Assembly (NCBI GenBank): GCA_964507035.1
Contig: CAZDOQ010000032.1
Coordinates: 1-14,678, forward strand
DNA from: Pseudolachnospira sp964507035
GTDB taxonomy: Bacteria; Bacillota; Clostridia; Lachnospirales; Lachnospiraceae
Direction of reading: 5' to 3'
DNA: 14,678 nucleotides
Shown: piece after piece, positions 6,963-14,128 of the stretch
Position numbering within the stretch: position 1 is the stretch's first letter
How the letters are laid out: every line of letters starts with the position of its first letter
Notes under the pieces: generated by a model
Seen by the model: only the letters and a program-made list of their open reading frames with translations
Database searches by the model: none
What the model was told of the DNA's origin: nothing
Made by a program: the position numbers and the translations under genes

Positions 6963-8552
6963 TTGAAGTATGTAGCGTATGAAGGCAGCAGGTTCCGCTC
7001 CGCCTCCCCGGATTCCCAGGGGGTGCCCAGCCGGGCCATCTTGACGTTTTTGCAGGAACTGGAGGCTCAGTCGGTGGATATCCAAAGCCTGTACATTTTC
7101 CGGAACGGATATCAGCTGGTGGGGGCCAACCGGAAACCCTACCAGGGAAACACGCCCCGGAGGATCTACTCGGCGGCCAAGGCCCTGACCGGCCTGGCGG
7201 TGCTCTTTGCCATAGACGAGGGGCTGGTGTCCCTGGACACCCACCTGACGGACCTGTTTCCCGACGACCTGCCGGAGATGGTCACCAGCCGGATGCGGGC
7301 CATGACCGTGTATCATCTGCTGACCATGACCACCGGTCATGACCGGGACACTTTCCGGCCAGTGCTAAACGGGGACAACAGCGTCCGGGCCTTTTTGGAG
7401 CAGCCCCTGGACTTTGACCCGGGCACCCATTTTTTGTACAACAACGGCGTCCCTCACATTTTGGGGCTGATCGTCCAGAAGGTCTCCGGCCTTAACTATG
7501 TGGAATACCTAAAGCCCCGGTTTTTGGAGCCCGCCGGCATTTTCTGCACGGTGGAGCGGACGGAGCGGGGGGAACTGGAAGGATCCCGGACCATGTGCAC
7601 GGCGGAGGGCTTTGCCAAGCTGGCCCTGCTCTACCTCCAGGAGGGAAATTGGAATGGAAAGCAGCTTTTGAGCCGGGAACTGATGCGGGCGGCGGGGAGC
7701 CGCCAGGTTCCATCCTGCCGCTGCTCCTCCATTTCCTTTATGCACATAGACCAGCTGGCCGGGTACGGCTTTCAGGTCTGGCGCAACTCCAAGGAGGGCT
7801 TCCGGCTGGATGGCGGCCGAAGTCAGTTTGGCTTCCTGTTTCCGGAAAAGCAGTTGGCCATTGTATGCAACGCCATTGAGGAGGACAGCGGCCTGATCCC
7901 CTCCATTTTGTGGAACTCCCTGTACCCGGCCATTGAAGAGATGCCGGAGGGGGCGGAGCAGCTGGCCGGGGGGCTGGAGGGGGCGCCGGAGAAGGGGAGA
8001 TGCCAGGCAGATTCCCCGAACCAGGAACAGGCTGCCCTCCAGGCTTACCTGGAGCGCTGGACCTGCGCCCCGGCCTGGCTGCCCCAGCCCTCCTACCTGG
8101 ACAACTTTTATGCCCGGACCTACCGGCTGGAGGAAAATCCTTGGGGGCTGGAGACGGTGCGGGTCTCCCTGGAAGAAGGGGCGCCCCGGGTGGAACTGAC
8201 GGCCGGCGGCGCCGCCTACTCCATCACCTGCGGCCTGGAAGGGGAGTGGGTGGAAAACCCGGCCTTCCCGCCTCTGCCCCGGGCCAATGAGCGGCTGAAC
8301 CAGATCTTTGGGGTGGAACGGCCGGTGTACCGGGTCAGCGGCGGCTGGGCTTCGGATTTCTGCTTTGCTTTCCAGGTCCGGGCCACCGATTGGATGGACT
8401 ATCATACCTTTTACTGCCGCTTTAACGGAGACAGTATGAGCCTGTGTGTGGAGGCCAACGTGGAGAAACTCTCCCACATCCGGAAGCGGATTCCCATGAA
8501 ACCCTGGCCCTATCCGGATACGCCGGTGGCAGGAGTACGGGAAATGGAATAA
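6963..8552 (+). CDS. Serine hydrolase, class C beta-lactamase/esterase family
   Basis: A 529-residue protein whose first about 325 residues have the beta-lactamase-like serine hydrolase fold. The nucleophile motif SxxK is S70-A-A-K73, in PRRIYSAAKALTGLA. The YxN motif is Y159-N-N161 (FLYNNG). A DGGRSQFGF segment (283-291) takes the place of the third KTG/HxG motif. Other family marks are VYHLLTMTTGH (117-126) and AEGFAKLALLYLQEGNWNGK (214-233). Residues about 330-529 form an extra C-terminal region, perhaps a lipocalin- or beta-rich accessory domain. There is no signal peptide, so it is probably cytoplasmic and unlikely to be a resistance enzyme; an esterase or amidase acting on an imported substrate fits the operon. 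The start is TTG with a good RBS. Confidence 0.85.
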   Translation: MKYVAYEGSRFRSASPDSQGVPSRAILTFLQELEAQSVDIQSLYIFRNGYQLVGANRKPYQGNTPRRIYSAAKALTGLAVLFAIDEGLVSLDTHLTDLFPDDLPEMVTSRMRAMTVYHLLTMTTGHDRDTFRPVLNGDNSVRAFLEQPLDFDPGTHFLYNNGVPHILGLIVQKVSGLNYVEYLKPRFLEPAGIFCTVERTERGELEGSRTMCTAEGFAKLALLYLQEGNWNGKQLLSRELMRAAGSRQVPSCRCSSISFMHIDQLAGYGFQVWRNSKEGFRLDGGRSQFGFLFPEKQLAIVCNAIEEDSGLIPSILWNSLYPAIEEMPEGAEQLAGGLEGAPEKGRCQADSPNQEQAALQAYLERWTCAPAWLPQPSYLDNFYARTYRLEENPWGLETVRVSLEEGAPRVELTAGGAAYSITCGLEGEWVENPAFPPLPRANERLNQIFGVERPVYRVSGGWASDFCFAFQVRATDWMDYHTFYCRFNGDSMSLCVEANVEKLSHIRKRIPMKPWPYPDTPVAGVREME

Positions 8553-8628
8553 AGAAAAAACGGAAGCGCCGGAACGCCAGGAGGGCGTATCCCGCATATT
8601 GAACAGAGTATACTAGGAGGAAACGAAC

Positions 8629-9483
8629 ATGCCAATGGTCCAGTTAAAAGACGTGGAATTATATTATGAAGAGTTTGGCTCTGGAGACCGTTACCTGATC
8701 CAGGCCCAGCAGTTTATCAACAGCCACTTAAGCTATGTGAAGACCCTGTGCGAGGAGGAGGGGTTCCACGGCTACATCATCCGCATCCGTGGCTACGCCC
8801 CGTCCACCCTGGTGGAGGAGGATCTGGAGGATTCCTGGTATGATGTGTGGGCCCAGGATGTGTGCGACTTTGCAGACGCCATGGGGATTGACAAGTTCTT
8901 CTACACCGGCCACTCCCACGGAGCCGGCATTGGCTGGCATCTGTGCCTCAACCATCCGGAACGGCTCCGGGGTTTTTTCGCCAGCGCCTGCGGTCCCCAC
9001 AAGAAGGATGGAAAGCCCACCGGCGGCGCCAGAATGGAGACCATTCAGGCGGCAGCCAGCCGGGAAACCTGGATCCCCTATGCAGAGGTGAAAGGGGCGG
9101 ACTGCGCCAAGTATTTTGTGAAGATGGAGAATGATCCGGAGATTGGCCAGGCGGCCAGGGCTGCGGTGGAGCAGACCCTGCAGTTTTGGCGGGAGATGCC
9201 GGCGGTGTCCGCGCTGATGAACCCCAGAAAGCCGCTTCCCAAGTGCCAGACCGAGGAGGAATTGGTGGAAAGGCTGCACCAGGTGAAGACGCCGCTTTTG
9301 ATGCTGGGAGGCTCTGAGGATACCATCAGCGGCCCGGAGTTAATGGTTCGGACCCTGCGGGCCATTCCCAATTCCAAGCTGATCATCTATGAGGGGGCGG
9401 ACCATGTGGACCTGCCCAACCGGTACCGGAAAGAGTATGCGAAGGATATTGTGGCATTCTGCCAGGAGAGAAACCTGCTGTAA
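8629..9483 (+). CDS. Alpha/beta hydrolase
   Basis: A 284-residue cytoplasmic hydrolase with a complete predicted catalytic triad: nucleophile S96 in the elbow GHSHG (94-98), acid D231 in GGSEDTIS (227-234) and H259 in GADHVD (256-261). The cap region is about 120-210. The usual HG oxyanion turn after strand 3 is replaced by YLIQAQQF (22-29), which is unusual. An AGGAGG RBS precedes the ATG. It is the last gene of the sigma-54 operon, 76 bases after the serine hydrolase and just before the strong terminator. The likely role is hydrolysis of an ester, lactone or C-C bond in the pathway supplied by the two transporters; the substrate is unknown. Confidence 0.88.
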   Translation: MPMVQLKDVELYYEEFGSGDRYLIQAQQFINSHLSYVKTLCEEEGFHGYIIRIRGYAPSTLVEEDLEDSWYDVWAQDVCDFADAMGIDKFFYTGHSHGAGIGWHLCLNHPERLRGFFASACGPHKKDGKPTGGARMETIQAAASRETWIPYAEVKGADCAKYFVKMENDPEIGQAARAAVEQTLQFWREMPAVSALMNPRKPLPKCQTEEELVERLHQVKTPLLMLGGSEDTISGPELMVRTLRAIPNSKLIIYEGADHVDLPNRYRKEYAKDIVAFCQERNLL

Positions 9484-9499
9484 GGAAAAGATTTCCAGG

Positions 9500-9544
9500 G
9501 AACGCTTTTTCGTGGATGGAGCGAAAAGGCGTTCTTTCTTTTTT
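9500..9544 (+). terminator. Intrinsic terminator of the sigma-54 operon
   Basis: A 13-base stem (GAACGCTTTTTCG with CGAAAAGGCGTTC, one wobble) and 9-base loop are followed by TTTCTTTTTT, 16 bases after the hydrolase stop. It closes the unit starting near 2321 and isolates the MATE gene. Confidence 0.92.
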
Positions 9545-9625
9545 CCCAGCCTTGCAATAAATTTTTTTCGTGATAAGATATTTAAAGAAAAGATATGGTA
9601 GTATAGAGGAAGAGGAAGGCACAGG

Positions 9626-11020
9626 ATGCAGCAGCAAAAGGGAGATTTTTCCCAGGGAAGTATTCCCAGAACCATCATCCGCCTGGCAGTGCCGTTGATG
9701 ATCGCCCAGATCATCAACGTACTGTACAGCCTGGTGGACCGGATTTACATAGGACATATGGAAGGGGTGGGGCAGCTGGCGCTGACCGGCGTAGGGGTGG
9801 CGTTTCCGGTGATTACCATCATCACGGCCTTCACCAATATGTGCGGTATGGGCGGCTCCCCGCTCTTTGCCATGGCCCGGGGGAAGGGAAACGACCGGCG
9901 GGCCAGCGCTGTTTTGGGCAACGCCTGCGCCTTGCTCCTGATCCTGGCGGTGGTTTTGATGGCGCTGGGCTTTGCCTTCCGCCGGCCGCTGCTCTACCTG
10001 TTTGGCGCCAGCGACGAGACCATCTCCTATGCGGAGGATTATTTGATCATCTATCTCATAGGCACGCCTTTTTCCATGCTGGCCACTGGGTTGAACCCGT
10101 TTATCAACGCCCAGGGCTTTGCGGTCCGGGGCATGCTGACAGTGCTGTTGGGCGCGGTGATCAATATTGTGCTGGACCCCATTTTGATCTTTGGGGCGGG
10201 GATGGGGGTTCAGGGAGCGGCCTTAGCCACCATCTTTTCCCAGTTTGTGTCGGCAGTCTGGGTGCTCCACTTCCTTACCGGGAAGAAGGCGACCATCCGC
10301 CTGGAGCTGCGGCAGATGCGCTTGTCCTTTCGGATTGTGGGACCGTTGCTGGGTCTGGGCGTTTCTCCCTTTGTCATGTCCATGACCAACAGCGTGGTCC
10401 AGGCCCTGTACAATTCCTCTCTACAGTTTTACGGGGGAGACGTATATGTGGCGGCCATGACGGTGATCACCTCCATCCGGGAGGTCATCTTGATGGCCCT
10501 CCACGGGGTGACCAACGGAGCGCAGCCGGTGATCGGCTACAATTACGGGGCCAAGCTGTACCACCGGACCCGGGAGGGAATCCGGTTCATGGGATGGTTC
10601 TGCGTGCTGTATACCCTGGTGGTGTGGCTGATTCTACTGCTCTTCCCGGGGCCGGTGATCCATCTGTTCAACAATGAGCCGGAGCTGCTGGAGGTGGGAG
10701 AGTTCGGCGTGCGGCTGTTTTTCTCCATGCAGCTGTTTATGGCCCTCCAGAGTATAGGCCAGAACACCTTCCTGGCCCTGGGCATGTCCCGGTACGCCAC
10801 CTTCTTCTCCCTGTTCCGGAAGGTGATTCTGGTGGCGCCTATGATTCTGATTCTGCCCCGGCTCTTTGACCTGGGAACCACCGGCGTTCTGCTGGCGGAG
10901 CCTATCTCAGACGTGATCGGCGGCAGCGCCTGCTTTACCACCATGATGTTCGCCGTGTGGCGGCGGCTGAAGCGGGAGGAACGGCAGGAGGAGAAGGGGA
11001 TGGAAAGGAGGAATGGTTGA
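9626..11020 (+). CDS. MATE family efflux transporter
   Basis: A 464-residue polytopic protein with two MatE repeats and about 12 helices. The N-terminal signature (GSIPRTIIRLAVPLMIAQII, then NVLYSLVDRIYIG, residues 11-43) and the MRGMLTVLLGAVINIVLDP-like segment in the middle are typical of the MepA/NorM-like branch. Members export cationic drugs or metabolites using H+ or Na+ gradients. GAGGAAGG lies 6 bases before the ATG. The C-terminus is charged (RRLKREERQEEKGMERRNG). The stop codon overlaps the start of the next small gene (TGATG), which ties the transporter to the DUF3791/DUF3990 cassette. Substrate not predictable. Confidence 0.93.
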   Translation: MQQQKGDFSQGSIPRTIIRLAVPLMIAQIINVLYSLVDRIYIGHMEGVGQLALTGVGVAFPVITIITAFTNMCGMGGSPLFAMARGKGNDRRASAVLGNACALLLILAVVLMALGFAFRRPLLYLFGASDETISYAEDYLIIYLIGTPFSMLATGLNPFINAQGFAVRGMLTVLLGAVINIVLDPILIFGAGMGVQGAALATIFSQFVSAVWVLHFLTGKKATIRLELRQMRLSFRIVGPLLGLGVSPFVMSMTNSVVQALYNSSLQFYGGDVYVAAMTVITSIREVILMALHGVTNGAQPVIGYNYGAKLYHRTREGIRFMGWFCVLYTLVVWLILLLFPGPVIHLFNNEPELLEVGEFGVRLFFSMQLFMALQSIGQNTFLALGMSRYATFFSLFRKVILVAPMILILPRLFDLGTTGVLLAEPISDVIGGSACFTTMMFAVWRRLKREERQEEKGMERRNG

Positions 11021-11259
11021 TGGCGCAGGATGGAACAATCCAAAATGCCAGGGAATTGGAGTTTGCTGTGTTTTGCATTGAAAATGTGGCCGCCAGGCTG
11101 GGCGTAAATGGGGAACAGGTCTACCGGGCGTTGACTGAAAAAAGCGATATCCTTCACGGCTATATTGTGCCGGAATATGAGGTTCTGCACACCCAGAGCC
11201 GGGAATATATTGTGGACGATCTCCTTGCGGTGATGCAGGAAAGGGGCGTGGAGGTATGA
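11020..11259 (+). CDS. DUF3791-like small protein
   Basis: A 79-residue soluble protein resembling DUF3791: ELEFAVFCIENVAARLG (12-28), VYRALTEKSDILHGYIVPEY (34-53), EVLHTQ (54-59) and YIVDDLL (63-69). I chose the ATG at 11020, which overlaps the MATE TGA (TGATG) and has AAGGAGG 8 bases upstream; a longer reading from 10957 would lie inside the MATE gene with no RBS. It is the first gene of a three-gene cassette with 4-base overlaps. By analogy with its constant pairing with DUF3990 it could be an antitoxin or partner protein, but I know of no function to state firmly. Its codon use is more A/T-rich than that of the MATE gene. Confidence 0.8.
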   Translation: MAQDGTIQNARELEFAVFCIENVAARLGVNGEQVYRALTEKSDILHGYIVPEYEVLHTQSREYIVDDLLAVMQERGVEV

Positions 11260-11726
11260 AGCTCTATCACGGTTCCTATTTGGAAATTGAAAAGCCAGAT
11301 CTGAACCATTCCCGCCCTTATGTGGATTTTGGGCCTGGTTTTTATGTGACACTTTTATATGAGCAGGCAGCGAGGTGGTGCGGCAAATTCAAAAGGCGCG
11401 GACAAAACGGAATTATATCCCAATATGAGTTTGATGAAAGCCAGGAAAAAGGATTGAAGGTACTGAAATTTCATTCCTATTCCGAGGCTTGGTTGGATTT
11501 TATTTTGAGTTGCCGTAGCGGGAAAGACACGACAGACTATGATCTTGTGACTGGCGGTGTTGCCAATGATAGGGTATTTAATACCGTGGAATTATTTTTT
11601 GACGGGCTGATTGACAAGACGGAGGCAATCAAACGTCTGCGCTATGAAAAGCCAAATTTGCAAATCTGTTTCCGTACAGAGAGGGCATTGGAATTTTTGC
11701 GCTTTGAAAGGAGTGAAAGGGTATGA
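11256..11726 (+). CDS. DUF3990 protein, possible ADP-ribosyltransferase fold
   Basis: A 156-residue protein matching DUF3990: it opens with LYHGS (3-7), then VDFGPGFYVT (23-32), LYEQAARWC (34-42), YDLVTGGVANDRVF (95-108) and NLQICFRTERALEFL (134-148). The YHGS, GFYVT and late Gln/Glu-containing motif arrangement resembles ADP-ribosyltransferase-like folds, to which I believe DUF3990 has been related; H5, Y30 and Q136 would be the triad-like positions. The Gln in place of a catalytic Glu makes activity uncertain. ATGA overlaps join it to both neighbours, implying fixed stoichiometry, as in toxin-antitoxin modules. That function is an inference. Confidence 0.78.
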   Translation: MKLYHGSYLEIEKPDLNHSRPYVDFGPGFYVTLLYEQAARWCGKFKRRGQNGIISQYEFDESQEKGLKVLKFHSYSEAWLDFILSCRSGKDTTDYDLVTGGVANDRVFNTVELFFDGLIDKTEAIKRLRYEKPNLQICFRTERALEFLRFERSERV

Positions 11727-11935
11727 ACGCAAACCCGATTTTACTTCAGAAAAAATACAGCCGCGTCATGGAGTGCTTTGCCAGACAACAAGGCATTTCC
11801 TTGGATGCGGCGCTGGACTTTTTTTACCGTTCTCAGCTTTACCAGCTGATCCGGGAAGGTGTTTCCGATCTGCACTGTATGAGCGACGCGTATCTGGCGG
11901 AGGAACTGGAGCAGGAATATCGAAGGAAACAATAG
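11723..11935 (+). CDS. Second small DUF3791-type protein
   Basis: A 70-residue acidic-ended protein: NPILLQKKYSRVMECFARQQ, then GISLDAALDFFYRSQLYQLI, REGVSDLHCMSD and AYLAEELEQEYRRKQ. This is a family I associate with DUF3990 cassettes and which is often also labelled DUF3791. Predicted all-helical, no membrane segment. It starts on the ATGA overlapping the DUF3990 stop, with AAGGAG upstream. It ends 22 bases from the convergent stop of the degraded TOPRIM-like gene; I see no terminator in that gap. Function unknown; possibly an antitoxin or adaptor. Confidence 0.75.
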   Translation: MNANPILLQKKYSRVMECFARQQGISLDAALDFFYRSQLYQLIREGVSDLHCMSDAYLAEELEQEYRRKQ

Positions 11936-11957
11936 GGAGAATTTTGACTGCGCAGGA

Positions 11958-12565
11958 TCACCTTCTTTGCTCAGAAGTACAGGAATTGCCGGGAAAACAT
12001 AGGCCAAGATTGGTATGGCGTTTCAATGACTCCGTTCCGGATTGAACGAACTTCCAGGATTCTTTATATCCAACCAATACAGCAAAATCAGAGTGGTAGA
12101 TAAAATCCTGAAAGGCATGGATATCATTTCGGTAGCGCAAAGCGAAAGCATAGGCATCATTTTCTTTTTCCACGGCGGTGCTGTTGAGTTTATTGTACAG
12201 CACATGATCCAGATTACAAGACATATAAAACACCCGATAGGGTATGTTCCACAATTGTGAGCAGGTATATAACTTATCCAGGTTTTGGCGTTTTTGTCTG
12301 TTGCGCGCCACTAGGTTTTCCACAGAGCAGGTGGAGATGCCGGTAGGAGAATAAATGGGACTAACCGCAGAAGCATCCTCTGTAATGCAAGCATCCGGAA
12401 TTTTTCTGGTTTTACACCGCGATCCGTGGTTATATCGCGGTGCATAATATGAACAAACGCAGCATTGCGGTCATAAATTCGCTGAAGCAACACGCCCAGC
12501 GCTTCTTCATCCGACGGGCCTTCCACAATCGTAAACACAATTTTCTTACGAGCCCACAGAATCAC
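11958..12565 (-). pseudogene. TOPRIM-like partner protein, broken by frame change and apparent internal deletion
   Basis: Two fragments in different frames together resemble one protein of about 200+ residues. The N part, from a GTG at 12565 that overlaps the ATPase gene, reads ARKKIVFTIVEGPSDEEALG then VLLQRIYD and HRDITTDRGVKPEK; IVEGPSDE is a TOPRIM-type acidic motif. The C part reads IPDACITEDASAV, then ENLVARNRQ, WNIPYRVFYMSCNLDHVLYN and SLKRHTNLGLCF, to the stop at 11958. From memory of intact relatives, roughly 35-40 codons including the expected DxD strand are missing at about 12395-12420, where the frame also changes. This would abolish catalysis. The family is not named; its pairing with the ATPase is typical. 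Confidence 0.65.
12415..12442. repeat. Perfect 9-base inverted repeat next to the deletion point
   Basis: CACCGCGAT at 12415-12423 and ATCGCGGTG at 12434-12442 are perfect complements with a 10-base spacer. It lies inside the degraded TOPRIM-like gene immediately beside the point where reading frame and homology break, so it may have promoted the deletion through a hairpin. Confidence 0.5.
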
Positions 12566-13949
12566 CTGCCTCTCTGAACGCAAGAGCAATGTCATAATTG
12601 TTGGTTGGTTCGTAAACAGGTTCACTCTGTTCGCCAAGCATAATATCCCGATAATAGAAATCTCGGAGATTGTGATTGCTCTTTACATTCGCCAGCCGGA
12701 TATAACGGTTTTCCGGATTGGTCGTTGTAAAAACAATAAAGCCTCGATCCAAAGTCTCCAACGGGCGCAGGTTGTGGGAGGTGAAAATCAACTGTCCCTT
12801 CCCCTTTTCCGCAATAATACGCAAGAGTTCTCCCAGGAGATATTCAAATACGCCGGAGTCCAACTCGTCGATGGCTACGGTCATAGAAGGCCGGTTGTAC
12901 ACTCCAATCAAAAGATTCAGAACGGAAATGATTTTTTTGATCCCCTCGGATTCATACTGCAGAGGGATGGGTTTGCCGTTTTTGGCCGACGTTAATTGAA
13001 TGCTGCACGTCTTTAACCCGTTTTCTTGCAGCTGCGTTCCCAGTTCTTCCAGGCCAATGGTTAAGCCCGGAACCAATTCCTGCAAAACCAGATTCATGGA
13101 GGAAATGACTTTGCGGACCACTTCCATGGCTGTTTCCGGAATGAAGGAGACGCCGTTTAACTGGATCATCAGGCTGCCCACAGAAATATGGCCGTTTTCC
13201 TCATAGGAGAAAGCAAGGGGCAGGGCGTTGATGGAAATCAATCCGCTGTTGGTTGTATCAATAATGAACAGATCCAGATTTCCATATTCGATCATGGCAT
13301 TGTACAGAGCAAGATAGGATTTTTCCTTGCATTGGCTGCGGATCATGGTAATCAGTTCCCGTGAAAAGAGAAAGGAGCGGCCCGTTGTTGCGGCGAGTTT
13401 TTTGGCAACCAAGAGATCTGTCTTGACAGATTCCCCCCCCTCTACCCAGAGTTTCAACTTGGAAGCTGGTAAAAATACGCCTTCTGTCCGCGTGTCCATC
13501 AAAGGCGATAACCGGATTTTTTGTCCGCCGCTTTGAAAGGAGGCAGAAAGCATCTCATCAAAGACGGTGGCTTTGTACTTCGGCGCTTATGCCATGTTGG
13601 CAGTGCTTTCATCCACATCTTTGCGGATGCTGCATGCGTATGTGACGGAGCATTCAGTGGGAACTTCCGCGTGGCATACAACTTTAAAGCAAAAGCGAAA
13701 GGATGCCTCCAAAGCATCCACATGGATACAGTCTGCAAATTTGGAAGGCACTGGCTGCCCCATCAGCAAATGTTTCAGAAGGGAAAGCGCGTCAATCAGA
13801 GCTGTCTTGCCAGAGCCGTTTTGTCCATACAGACCCAAAATGCTGGCGGAATAGGGTTTGCGCGTATTGGTAAAGGAAAGAGTACCAGATTTTACGTTTT
13901 TGAAATTTGTGATTTCAATACTTTCAAGGCGTACCACGTTATTTTTCAT
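12546..13949 (-). pseudogene. AAA/ABC-type ATPase interrupted by an in-frame stop codon
   Basis: A gene of 467 codons starting at ATG 13949 (GGGAG upstream) with VVRLESIEITNFKNVKSG, typical of OLD/RecF-like ATPases. Walker A GQNGSGKT is at codons 42-49, an SEGIKK signature-like motif at 334-339, Walker B VAIDEL with D361-E362 and an SHN H-loop at 391-393. Codon 121 (13589-13587) is TAA, yet the same frame resumes at once with family-like sequence (APKYKATVFDEMLSASF) and runs to 12546. The second part could only be made from an internal ATG at 13553, without Walker A. It would therefore make no complete ATPase unless the stop is read through or is a sequencing error. A G8 run occurs at 13433-13440. 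It overlaps the TOPRIM-like gene by about 20 bases. Confidence 0.8.
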
Positions 13950-14083
13950 CAAGCGATTCTCCCGGTTTCGGCGCAACCGACCGTTGCATCTTGTATAGAA
14001 AAAAATCTTTTTCCTGCATAAATCAATTTCGACAGATGAAAATGGCTGATCCAACTCGGACAACCTGAGTCTAAAGCTGAATC

Positions 14084-14116
14084 AAAAAAGGCAGCCGCAC
14101 CTAACCGGCGGCCGCC
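14084..14116 (-). terminator. Intrinsic terminator of the NifX-like gene
   Basis: On the minus strand, GGCGGCCGC (9-base loop) GCGGCTGCC is followed by TTTTTT, 13 bases after the stop codon at 14129-14131. One G-U pair in the stem. Confidence 0.88.
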
Positions 14117-14128
14117 CCCAGCAGCATC

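Noticed and set aside
7509..8597. Long minus-strand open frame opposite the serine hydrolase
   Set aside because: Pro/Gly/His-rich antisense shadow without motifs; the plus-strand gene has clear catalytic motifs.
8553..8628. Promoter (TATACT) before the alpha/beta hydrolase
   Set aside because: No acceptable -35 at the right distance; the gene fits as part of the upstream operon.
9553..9604. Possible sigma-A promoter for the MATE gene in the A/T-rich gap
   Set aside because: TTGCAA with GATATT at 18 bases is only 4 of 6 at each box in an A/T-rich stretch; too weak to call.
10957..11019. Longer N-terminus for the first DUF3791-like gene
   Set aside because: It would lie wholly within the MATE coding sequence, is low-complexity (Ala/Gly/Glu) and has no RBS, whereas the ATG at 11020 has AAGGAGG at proper spacing.
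13521..14021. Plus-strand open frame opposite the ATPase N-terminus
   Set aside because: No RBS or family resemblance, while the minus strand shows Walker A and a conserved ATPase start.
13949..14063. Upstream extension of the ATPase to the ATG at 14063
   Set aside because: The extra 38 residues are unlike the family and lack a good RBS; the Met at 13949 directly precedes the conserved VVRLESIEITNFKN start.
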